Of a stretch of 64,000 nt of DNA, positions 56,341-64,000 are shown piece after piece. Source of the DNA: Candidatus Harpocratesius repetitus (lineage in GTDB: Archaea > Asgardarchaeota > Lokiarchaeia > Sigyniarchaeales > Promethearchaeaceae). The number at the start of each line of letters is the position of its first letter. Within the stretch, counting starts at the first letter, position 1. Below the pieces are notes generated by a model, which was not told where the DNA came from, made no database searches, and saw only the letters and a program-made list of their open reading frames with translations. The DNA lies in assembly GCA_021498095.1 (NCBI GenBank), contig JAIZWK010000001.1:248001-312000 (forward strand). The letters run 5' to 3'. The translations under genes and the position numbers were made by a program.

Positions 56341-57858
56341 ATGGCCAATTTTTGGACTGAAGTCGATGAGAATTTAAAAAGAGGAAAGGGGGATAAATTA
56401 GTAAAGGTTCGAGCAAAGGATTTAAGCGATTTGCGAAGCAAGATGAGTGAATTAGAAAATGAAATCAGCACCGCTCAAAATAGAATCCAAACACTAACTG
56501 AGATCAAGCTAGATTTGACTCGTCAAATAGATATATTACAACAAAGTAAGGTTTCACTCGATAATACTATACAAAATCAACTTCAAACCCAGACGGAAAT
56601 GATTCAGGAATTAGAAAAGGAAATTCAAGAATATCAAACAAAATTAGCAGCACTACAAACAAAAGCAACGAAAAAAGACCGACTAATAATTGAATTCAAA
56701 CAAAAATTAGATGAAGCGATAAATAAAATTAAGTCTCAAGTTGCTGAAATAGAACAACAGAAACAACAAATAGCAACTCTAGAAAGTCAAATTAGTAAAT
56801 TAAATACTCAAGTATCTGAATCTGAAAATCAAGTAGCCCTAGAACAAAAAATCGATGAGTTATTAAGAATTCAAAAGCGATTGGAGACAGATTTAAAAGA
56901 AAGAGATCAAAAAATTCAAGTTTTGCAGTCACAATTAGAGAATACTAAATCAAATGAAGAAATTGCTGATCTACAAAACCAAGTTTTATCTATTCAAACA
57001 GAATTAGAGCGAAAAGAACTTGAATGGAAACAAGAACGGCAGAATTTTGAAATAATGGAGCAATCCATGAAAGAACAATTGCAAATTGCTCAAATAAAAA
57101 TAAATGAAATTGAAGAAAGTAAAAAATTAGCAGAAGAACAATTTGAAAAAGAGATTTTGCAATTAAGAAACACCCACCAAGAAGAACTTGAATTAATTCA
57201 ATCAGAAACAAATTTGAAACCTTCAGAAACAGAAGGAACAGCCGCAGGAAAAAATGCAGATCCACAAGTTCATGATTTAATTAGAAAATTGCGAATATCA
57301 AATGCCAAAATGCAAGAATATCAATTGAAAGCACGAAAGTCGTTAAAATCACTTCGATCTTTAGAAGATAAATCAAAGAAACTAGAAAAAGAACTCGCAC
57401 GAATTCAAAAAAATTCAATTCCGAAAAGAGATTACGATCTTTTGCAGAAAAACTATCAAGAAATGAAATCAAAACTTGAATCATTAGCCCAAAATCGTGA
57501 ATTACTTCTTAGTGAAAATGAATCACTAAGAATCCAATTAGAATCCAAACAACCAAGTGAAATTGAAGTTAGAGCAACTAAAGCAACTCCATCTGCAAAA
57601 ATTAAAGCACCAACAATAGGCAAAATTAAACAACCACCTGTTAAAAAACCTTCTAGAAGAAAGAAAAAGCCAATACGACATATTGAAGAACCACCAGTTG
57701 AAATTGTTCATGTTAAGCATATAGGACGACGTAAATGTCCTCATTGTGGAAGTACAAAATTAAAAGTAATTGAAGATAAATCAACAATAATTTCATATGT
57801 ACCTCAAGTAGTCTATGCCAAGAAGACTGTTTGTACTCAATGTGGATATATTTTCTAA
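56341..57858 (+). CDS. long coiled-coil protein with C-terminal zinc ribbon
   Basis: This 505-residue cytosolic protein starts MANFWTEVDENLKRGKGDKL. It is then almost entirely heptad coiled coil (about 25-275 and 310-400) rich in Gln, Glu and Lys. A basic linker (RRKKKPIRHIEEPP) leads to a four-Cys ribbon: CPHCGSTKLK then CTQCGYIF. It may be a rod-shaped scaffold or a nucleic-acid-linked structural protein. No homologue family is recognised beyond generic coiled coil. Confidence 0.65.
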   Translation: MANFWTEVDENLKRGKGDKLVKVRAKDLSDLRSKMSELENEISTAQNRIQTLTEIKLDLTRQIDILQQSKVSLDNTIQNQLQTQTEMIQELEKEIQEYQTKLAALQTKATKKDRLIIEFKQKLDEAINKIKSQVAEIEQQKQQIATLESQISKLNTQVSESENQVALEQKIDELLRIQKRLETDLKERDQKIQVLQSQLENTKSNEEIADLQNQVLSIQTELERKELEWKQERQNFEIMEQSMKEQLQIAQIKINEIEESKKLAEEQFEKEILQLRNTHQEELELIQSETNLKPSETEGTAAGKNADPQVHDLIRKLRISNAKMQEYQLKARKSLKSLRSLEDKSKKLEKELARIQKNSIPKRDYDLLQKNYQEMKSKLESLAQNRELLLSENESLRIQLESKQPSEIEVRATKATPSAKIKAPTIGKIKQPPVKKPSRRKKKPIRHIEEPPVEIVHVKHIGRRKCPHCGSTKLKVIEDKSTIISYVPQVVYAKKTVCTQCGYIF

Positions 57859-58046
57859 TTAGAACAAACCTATCAACAGCTTATCAACGTTGGAGAATAA
57901 AGCCAATCATTAAAAAAATTATCCATTTTTCCACTTTTTAAGAATTATATTTAATTGAATATGAAATCCACTCTAATGAGTACTGGTGTATTCAAAAAAG
58001 TTATAAAGATTTCATTTTTAGAAATAAATAGGATTTATAAATAAAG

Positions 58047-60692
58047 ATGAATTACATGCTAAGTAAAAAAAAAAAGTCGAAAAACTGGATTATTATCGGT
58101 TCAGTTCTACTAATACTTCTTGTTCCCGGAGTTTTCATAATATCTAATCGAAATCATATTTTTTATGATTCAAAAACTGAAGCAAAATTGATTTATAATT
58201 ATAGCGATTCAAAAATTGAATCAACAAAAACCTTTGATGAAAATATACCACATAAATCATCTGGTACCGAAATCTCTTCATTTAATTATGGTTCTGATGA
58301 TATTATAAAATCAATCCCGATTACTACAAAAAATGGAGATTTTATAATTCTTGGTAACAGAGGTGACGTAAATCCGAATTTTTTTATTGTTAAATATCCG
58401 AATGAGATGGAAAATCAATTCATTACTCCAACAGATGAATATATTATAGATACAAAATTATATCCAGAAAATTCTGAAACGAATATTTTTGTAATCGAAA
58501 ATACTAAAGAAAATTCAATCAACAAAGTTTGTTATTTCAGTATTGAATTGGAAAATTTGCAAAAAAACTATGAAAACCAAATTTCCCTTGGTGATAATTG
58601 TTGGTGTAAACAAATGATTTCTCTTCCAAATGGGAATCTTTTAATATTAATTAAGAGTATCGAAAATTCCATAGAATCTTTAAATTTATTCGAAATCAAT
58701 TTAAATTCTGGAGTTATTGAAAACCAAAAAACGTTTCCTCATTTTTCAAATAATGTTCTCTCTGATATTGAATTGGGAAGCCTCAATTACATTAGTATAA
58801 TCAATACAGATGAAATTCTTCTAGTTGCAGAAAATCACACCAAAGCAGATGCAGGAATTGTTTTATCAAAAGGTATTTTTGGAGAATCATGGACTAATGT
58901 TTCAATTCATGGAGATTTAGAGTTAATAGGTTCAATACTTGATTCTGATAACAATTTGTATCTTGCTTTAAAATATGATAACTCATTATCAAATCAAAAT
59001 GAATTGAGCATTCTTAAATATTCATCAACACTTTCACTTTTAAATAATGCTACTTTAAAGGATCCATCAAAATCATACAATCTTATTGACTTCAGGCTTG
59101 GAACAATAGATAATTATGGCTGTCCTTTTATTGTCTATAGTATATGGGATTCATCGGCAAATTATGGATTAGGTTTCAGTTTTGTTCAAGGAAATTCCTT
59201 TTTATCACAAATCGAAAAGAATCCTAATGATACTTATGAATATTTTCTTAACGGAATTTCACTCTTTAATAATGGAGATATTTGTCTTGCGATATCTTCA
59301 ATACATTCCAGCGATATAGTAGCAATTATATTATATCGAGTCAATAAATTCAATAATTATTATTACAATTTTCCTGAGTATTCATATTCACAATTTTCAC
59401 TTTTTACAGTTATTGGTGAATCATCTGATGAGCAATTAGTATTTATAGGAATTCAAGATTTTGGGAATTCAGGAGTAATAGAACTTGACAAATTTTTAAA
59501 TGGTATCGTTCTGCAGATTAATCTAGATAGCAATGAAGTGTGTAAATCAACAATAATTCAAGATGATTCAGAGGAATATATATTATTCTATGGATATCAA
59601 GGAGATTATTTTAGCAATAATGCAAATGCAATTATTGAAATGTATCATACCTCTGGAACTAAGATTATATCGCTTACTCTTGAGAATTTACCAGGATATT
59701 CTCAAACTTGGGAGTGGTTGCATTTTGATTCAGGAACTATTTATCTTGCAGGTTCAATTTCCCAATATGATATAACTACTTACCCATCATTATTGATTGG
59801 AATTCTGACAATTGATAACCTAAAGAATGGCATGATTTATAGTTCAAATATTGAAATACATAATATAGATCAAGTAAACAATTATAAACAGATAGGTATT
59901 CTCAAAGGTTCAGGAAATGAGCAAGATCCTTATATTATTGAAAATTTGATAATTGATGGAAATAGGGAATCAGTTAAAGGAGATCAATCTGGAATAGATA
60001 TTACTTATTCTGATTATTGGTTTATTATCCGTAATTGTGAAATTTGCAATCTTGAAGAAAGTAATACAGACACTGCAGGAATCTCAATTTCAAACTGTGA
60101 TTTTGTCTTAATTACCAACAACACAATTAGTAATTGTGATAATGGAATTAAAATCTACAATTCAAATAATGGCACAATCTCAGCCAATAATATTAATTCA
60201 TGTCAATATAACGGAATAATCATAACAGACAATTTTGACGGAGATGGCAGCAATGGAAATATAATTTATGATAATTCAATTACAAATACAGAAAATGCAA
60301 TAGAAGTTTGGTATGGAAATGGAATATGGCTTGCATCTGGTGAACACACATTAATATACAATAATACAATTACACAGAATGCCAATTATGGAATATATAT
60401 CGACAATGCATGGAATTATGACGAAAATCCCAAAGTGCAACATTCAAGAATTCATGATAACAATCTAAATAATAATCGAGAACCCTATAATTCTGGCATG
60501 GATGAAAGATGTGATAATAGATTATGGAATAATATAGGTGCTGATGATTTTCCTGAAGCGACTAATTATTATGAAAATATTAATATTCCTGGCTATTCTT
60601 TAGGATTAATATTATCTACCAATTTTTGTTTGATTTCATTCTTATTTGTTGCAACAAAAATAATTATAAAGAAAGAAAAAAGAAGTAGTTGA
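58047..60692 (+). CDS. secreted beta-helix surface protein with PGY-type C-terminus
   Basis: The 881-residue protein has a signal or anchor (about 13-34, WIIIGSVLLILLVPGVFII). A ~570-residue beta-rich region follows, possibly a propeller of the 'GNGD' kind. Then a right-handed parallel beta-helix appears (about 640-800) with Asn-rich turns: FVLITNNTISNCDNGIKIYN and GTISANNINSCQYNGIIITD, of the NosD/CASH type. The C-terminus is IPGYSLGLILSTNFCLISF and then a basic KKEKRSS, a third PG[FY] anchor signal. It probably binds or processes polysaccharide outside the cell. Confidence 0.75.
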   Translation: MNYMLSKKKKSKNWIIIGSVLLILLVPGVFIISNRNHIFYDSKTEAKLIYNYSDSKIESTKTFDENIPHKSSGTEISSFNYGSDDIIKSIPITTKNGDFIILGNRGDVNPNFFIVKYPNEMENQFITPTDEYIIDTKLYPENSETNIFVIENTKENSINKVCYFSIELENLQKNYENQISLGDNCWCKQMISLPNGNLLILIKSIENSIESLNLFEINLNSGVIENQKTFPHFSNNVLSDIELGSLNYISIINTDEILLVAENHTKADAGIVLSKGIFGESWTNVSIHGDLELIGSILDSDNNLYLALKYDNSLSNQNELSILKYSSTLSLLNNATLKDPSKSYNLIDFRLGTIDNYGCPFIVYSIWDSSANYGLGFSFVQGNSFLSQIEKNPNDTYEYFLNGISLFNNGDICLAISSIHSSDIVAIILYRVNKFNNYYYNFPEYSYSQFSLFTVIGESSDEQLVFIGIQDFGNSGVIELDKFLNGIVLQINLDSNEVCKSTIIQDDSEEYILFYGYQGDYFSNNANAIIEMYHTSGTKIISLTLENLPGYSQTWEWLHFDSGTIYLAGSISQYDITTYPSLLIGILTIDNLKNGMIYSSNIEIHNIDQVNNYKQIGILKGSGNEQDPYIIENLIIDGNRESVKGDQSGIDITYSDYWFIIRNCEICNLEESNTDTAGISISNCDFVLITNNTISNCDNGIKIYNSNNGTISANNINSCQYNGIIITDNFDGDGSNGNIIYDNSITNTENAIEVWYGNGIWLASGEHTLIYNNTITQNANYGIYIDNAWNYDENPKVQHSRIHDNNLNNNREPYNSGMDERCDNRLWNNIGADDFPEATNYYENINIPGYSLGLILSTNFCLISFLFVATKIIIKKEKRSS

Positions 60693-60740
60693 TGGTGTAA
60701 TGATGCTCTTTTTTGAGAGCATTTTAATTTTTTATTTTTT

Positions 60741-61595
60741 CTATCTTTTCTCTTGTAACAATTTTTCTTTTAATTCCTTAACCAATTTCTCTGCATATTC
60801 CGCTCTTTCCTTCTCTTTGTCTGCTCTTTCCTTCTCTTTGTCTGCTCTTTCCTTCTCTTTATCTGCCCTTTCTTTCTCTTTGTCTGCTCTTTCCTTCTCT
60901 ATTTCTTTTTCCATTAAGTATTTTTGGGTCGAATTCGGTTTTAAAAATATAATTTTAAAAATATCTTTATCTTTATCATATTTTTCTTGAATTCTTTCAA
61001 GTGCAACATCAAAAGGTAGATCATTTTCCAGATGATACTTTGCTTTAGAATTAATTAATGCTCCTTTATCATACATTATTTCAGTTATATCAGAAGATTC
61101 GTATTTTCCACTATTATTTAAATGATAAACTCTTAAGAATGGAGGTGGATAGAATTGAGGTGAAACTTCATATGCAAAAAACACAATATAATATTTTATT
61201 CCAAGATTTTCACAAATAACTGCATTTTCAAGTAAATCTTTTCTCCAAGTGCTTTTTGATAAAACATTAATAACAATGTCAGGAACTTTATTGTTATACT
61301 TTTCAGCATGATACGATGATAATTGATTATCAATTTTTAAATTTAGAAAAAATGATATATCAAATTGAATATTTATAGGTTCTCCATTATAGTAGAAATA
61401 ATGATGAAGATCCCACATTACACGATGCTCAGGAAAATTAGTTTTTAAAATATCATGAATATAAGAAATATTTTCTGAATGGGGTTCACTTTCTCGTCTC
61501 CCTAATCTAGGAACAGAGGTTTTAGATTCTTTCTTTTCATTTGAAGCATGTCGTGTGCTGATAAATTTTACTTCTTTTGATATATTATCTTGCAT
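60741..61595 (-). CDS. Uma2/DUF820-like protein with heptad-repeat tail, degenerate active site
   Basis: The 284-residue protein has the Uma2 (PD-(D/E)XK-type) core: YNGEPINIQFDISFFL, KVPDIVINVLSKSTWRKDLL and NLGIKYYIVFF. The usual PDxxxE motif reads PDIVIN, so the catalytic Glu is replaced by Asn (residue 111), and the following helix lacks its usual Lys. The nuclease activity may therefore be lost. Residues 230-275 are five ADKEKER heptads forming a charged coiled tail. The frame opens with TTG at 61598; ATG 61595 is preferred. Confidence 0.75.
   Translation of the reverse strand: MQDNISKEVKFISTRHASNEKKESKTSVPRLGRRESEPHSENISYIHDILKTNFPEHRVMWDLHHYFYYNGEPINIQFDISFFLNLKIDNQLSSYHAEKYNNKVPDIVINVLSKSTWRKDLLENAVICENLGIKYYIVFFAYEVSPQFYPPPFLRVYHLNNSGKYESSDITEIMYDKGALINSKAKYHLENDLPFDVALERIQEKYDKDKDIFKIIFLKPNSTQKYLMEKEIEKERADKEKERADKEKERADKEKERADKEKERAEYAEKLVKELKEKLLQEKR
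60802..60906. repeat. five 21-bp tandem repeats encoding ADKEKER
   Basis: There are five in-frame 21-bp units GCTCTTTCCTTCTCTTTGTC (plus one base) on the plus strand, with two altered copies. They lie in the Uma2-like gene and encode the charged heptad tail. They are a likely slippage hotspot, so copy number may vary between strains or be misassembled. Confidence 0.9.
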
Positions 61596-61852
61596 CAAAT
61601 CTCACTATATTCTTTGCATATTTACAATTATTTATACTTAACTACCTTGAAAATTTTTTAATGTATTCATTAAAAGTTGAAGTATTTACAAAAAAATGAA
61701 GCAAAAAACAAAAAATAACAAATTATTTTACTTAAATTCAATTTGAATTAAGCTTATCAAATATACTGCGATATTTTTTACTTCTAAATCGTCCAACTAC
61801 AAAAGTTGATAAGTTTCAAAAAATAAAAATGAAAAAAAATCAATATCTAAAA

Positions 61853-62779
61853 TTATTCAAAACCAAAAGCTTTCAAAGTCTTTATTGGTTTAACTTGATG
61901 GAATTTCAACCCAATCTCAGAAATAGAGGCTCCAAAGGCTAAAGCCATTAATTCAGTTACATATAGAACAGGAATTTTTACATCCATTTTGTAAGCTTTT
62001 TTCATTGCACGTTGTCCAACTTCTAATTGTTGAAAACAAGAAGGACAAATAACTGCAATAATATCTGCTCCTGCTTCTTGAATACTTGAATATTTACGCT
62101 TCAACATACCGTTAGCTGCATCTTCATTTACACGAGCTACAGCAGAACCACAGCACATCAATTCTTCTTGATATTCTAATACAGTAGCGCCTAATGCTTC
62201 TAAGATCTTTTTAGGATAAATTGGTTCCAATCCATCATCAGTATTTACAAGTTCATGTGGTCTGGAATAATGACATCCTGGATGAACAGCAATTTTTATT
62301 CCTGTTAGAGGTTTTACAACTAACTCTTTTATAGGATCAATTCCAACTTGTTCATATAAAACTTCAATAAAATGATTGACTTCACTCGTTCCATTAAATT
62401 CTCGACCTATTTCCTTTAACCGTGATTGAATGATACTTTTTTCTTCAGGATTTTCAAGTAATTCATGTCGAACTGCCTTTAATGTCTCAGAACAACCATT
62501 ACAGAAACTAACAATTGGTCGATTATCTTGTTCAGCTAAAGATAAATTTCGTGCCCCCAAAGTTAACCATGTTTCATGATTGGTACTTTGAACACCTACG
62601 GGATCAGGACAGCATCCAAATTCATTATTGTCATATAATTTAATTCCTAATTTTTCAAATACAAATCGAGCACTTTTTTCAATAAAAGGAATCCGATTTT
62701 GAATTGTACAACCCACAAATATATCAAATTGAAGGGATTGAGTTGTTTGTTCAGTAGATTTGTTTGATTCTGATTCCAT
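61853..62779 (-). CDS. hdrB: heterodisulfide reductase subunit B-like (CCG domain) protein
   Basis: The 308-residue protein has two CCG cysteine clusters: the first with FVGCTIQ, FGCCPDP and SFCNGCSE, the second with HPGCHYSR, LMCCGSA and ICPSCFQQ. This is the HdrB signature that binds a noncubane [4Fe-4S] pair and reduces disulfides. It follows HdrC with a 1-base overlap (TAATG), so the two form a tight unit. In Asgards such modules couple ferredoxin, thiol and flavin pools. The HdrA partner is not in the window. Confidence 0.9.
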   Translation of the reverse strand: MESESNKSTEQTTQSLQFDIFVGCTIQNRIPFIEKSARFVFEKLGIKLYDNNEFGCCPDPVGVQSTNHETWLTLGARNLSLAEQDNRPIVSFCNGCSETLKAVRHELLENPEEKSIIQSRLKEIGREFNGTSEVNHFIEVLYEQVGIDPIKELVVKPLTGIKIAVHPGCHYSRPHELVNTDDGLEPIYPKKILEALGATVLEYQEELMCCGSAVARVNEDAANGMLKRKYSSIQEAGADIIAVICPSCFQQLEVGQRAMKKAYKMDVKIPVLYVTELMALAFGASISEIGLKFHQVKPIKTLKAFGFE

Positions 62780-63324
62780 TATGAAGAACCCTCCGAAAGA
62801 TCAGATTTCGTATTTGCATGTTCTAAAATAAGTTTTACAGGAGTAAGATCCATTAGATGTTGGATTTCACTTATAGATACTTCAGGTGAAGGCGGTAATC
62901 CCAATTGTGCCCGACGTTTAGCAATAACTGGTTGTAAAGGAACAGCTTTGCCATGAAGATAAACTTGATTTGTTTCACTAGTATAGGACTCAGGAATATT
63001 TCCAAAATCTGCTGCTGCATTTTTTACACTGATAAAAATCTCATGTAAATTTACATGTTGTGGACATACTTCTTGACAGACTTCACACATACTACATTCC
63101 CAAGTATTAGGCGATAGATCTTCAATTAATCTTTCTTCAAATCCACAATTAGCAAGTTGAATAATGCTACGGGGGTTAAATTTTCCACCTGTTTCAAGAG
63201 CTACTGGGCAACTAGTAGAACAAGTGCTACAATTATAACAAACCCGAAGTGAAACCCCAAGTTCAGAATCTGTAAATTCATCCCGAAGACATGCAGCGGG
63301 GTTATCTAACTCATGTTTTTCCAT
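62779..63324 (-). CDS. hdrC: heterodisulfide reductase subunit C-like ferredoxin
   Basis: The 181-residue protein has two [4Fe-4S] motifs: C29xxC32xxC35xxxC39P and C77xxC80xxC83xxxC87P, with the spacing of HdrC. It transfers electrons to HdrB. The end overlaps the HdrB start by one base. About 95 bp upstream lies the small GTPase gene on the same strand, so cotranscription of GTPase, HdrC and HdrB is possible. Confidence 0.9.
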   Translation of the reverse strand: MEKHELDNPAACLRDEFTDSELGVSLRVCYNCSTCSTSCPVALETGGKFNPRSIIQLANCGFEERLIEDLSPNTWECSMCEVCQEVCPQHVNLHEIFISVKNAAADFGNIPESYTSETNQVYLHGKAVPLQPVIAKRRAQLGLPPSPEVSISEIQHLMDLTPVKLILEHANTKSDLSEGSS

Positions 63325-63420
63325 CGTAATGATCTATAATGAAGCAAAAAAAATAAAATGATCTAAAAAAGGAACAAAGAAAAAATAGATGATCCAAAAA
63401 AAAAGATGTAAGAAGGAATT

Positions 63421-64000
63421 TTATTTCTCGTTTTCTTTCCCAATCATAGTTTGAGCGACTTCTTCAAAAAGATTTTCGATTCCAACTCCATTTTTAGCAC
63501 TAGTTTCGAAATATTTAGAAATACTAAATTCTTCTCGAAAATCTTCTATAAAACTATCAGGAATTTTAGAATATCCATTTCCAATTAAGTCACTTTTTGT
63601 TCCAACCAAAAAGAATTTTACATCTGGGTTCCCCCAAATACCACCTTCCTTTAAAATCTCAATCCAATTGTGTAATCTTTGTAATGAATTTAATCTTACC
63701 AAATCAAATACAAGAATAACACCTTCAGCACCTTTAGTATATTCTTTCACAATAAATCGGAAACGATCTTGACCAGCAAAATCCCATAGAAGCATGGTTA
63801 AGCGATTTTCGTATTCTTCATCAACAGTTCTGATCTTCTTAATAAAAAAATCACTACCAATAGTCATTTTCGTTGAATCTATAAAAATATTATTTATATA
63901 TCGATAAAGTAGTGTAGTTTTACCAACACCACCTTCACCAAGAATTAAGATCTTCTTTTTAATATGACGAACAAGCTTTCCATTTGAATATAAATCAAGA
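63421..64000 (-). CDS. Rab/Ras-type small GTPase, N-terminus cut by right edge
   Basis: The frame continues to the window end. Reading from there it has KKKILILGEGGVGKTTLLYR (P-loop, G1), STKMTIGSDFF (switch I with the effector Thr, like Rab TIGVDF), WDFAGQDRFRF (G3, with Thr replaced by Phe against the usual WDTAGQERF), GTKSDL (G4, TKxD) and FETSAKNG (G5). It binds GTP and probably regulates membrane or cytoskeletal processes. The C-terminus ends ENEK with no CaaX or double-Cys motif, so it is probably not prenylated. ATG 63867 would remove the P-loop and is not the start. Confidence 0.93.
   Translation of the reverse strand, partial: LDLYSNGKLVRHIKKKILILGEGGVGKTTLLYRYINNIFIDSTKMTIGSDFFIKKIRTVDEEYENRLTMLLWDFAGQDRFRFIVKEYTKGAEGVILVFDLVRLNSLQRLHNWIEILKEGGIWGNPDVKFFLVGTKSDLIGNGYSKIPDSFIEDFREEFSISKYFETSAKNGVGIENLFEEVAQTMIGKENEK

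Noticed and set aside
60700..60990. Plus-strand frame with repeated SLSALSF units
   Set aside because: It is the antisense reading of the 21-bp repeats in the Uma2-like gene.

Overview
The window looks like part of an Asgard archaeal chromosome, most likely Lokiarchaeia or Prometheoarchaeum-like. Its base composition is strongly AT-rich, it uses archaeal GGTGAT/GGAG ribosome-binding sites, and it has a TATA promoter ahead of two tandem archaeal histones. It carries an intron-containing tRNA-Tyr with C1:G72, an eL13-like ribosomal protein, and a Rab/Ras-type small GTPase cut by the right edge. It also has longin-like proteins, an IFT52-type (GIFT) domain, lamin-tail domains and very large Thr/Asn-rich surface proteins. 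The lineage call is inference; no rRNA is present.

Layout. 0-2.9 kb is a scar region: the C-terminus of a transposase at the left edge, head-to-head fragments of an isoprenylcysteine-methyltransferase-like gene and a GNAT acetyltransferase gene meeting at about 1140, a small membrane protein, a foldback element with 22-bp inverted ends, and the intact methyltransferase-like paralogue. 3-10 kb carries a DedA/VTT membrane protein, a sugar-nucleotidyltransferase, the GIFT-domain protein and a large surface protein. 10-18 kb holds threonine aldolase, an acyl-CoA ligase, an orphan ATP-grasp enzyme, a DMT-like transporter and a zinc-ribbon membrane protein. 18-23 kb has a tRNA-binding OB-fold protein, the two histones with a structured leader, and a secreted lamin-tail/metallopeptidase protein.

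23-38 kb contains a TPR protein with a longin-like tail, an overlapping ferredoxin-nitroreductase/epimerase pair, a single-domain longin, and a 2.6-thousand-residue Ig-like repeat surface protein translationally coupled to a cytosolic longin-like/winged-helix protein. 38-50 kb holds an M28 peptidase, a dolichol-kinase-like CTP enzyme next to a GH13 glucosidase, a DUF89 phosphatase, an eL13-like protein, a gingipain-type C25 peptidase, a class V aminotransferase and tRNA-Tyr. 50-64 kb has a broken secreted alpha-amylase, a Nudix hydrolase, membrane proteins, a NikR regulator with a His-rich insertion, a MoaD/ubiquitin-like protein, a coiled-coil zinc-ribbon protein, a beta-helix surface protein, a degenerate Uma2 protein, HdrC/HdrB and the GTPase.

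Connections. Three surface proteins share a PG[FY]-hydrophobic-basic C-terminus that suggests a common sorting or anchoring route. A 293-bp element occurs twice in opposite orientation (27649-27941 and 55526-55818); its inner arms carry a CCGACT-type motif also seen in the foldback element near 2 kb, suggesting a family of small non-autonomous elements. No complete, clearly new multi-gene system (defence island, CRISPR array, prophage) is visible. The most distinctive items are the repeated elements, the histone leader, the surface-protein/longin operon and the GIFT-domain protein.
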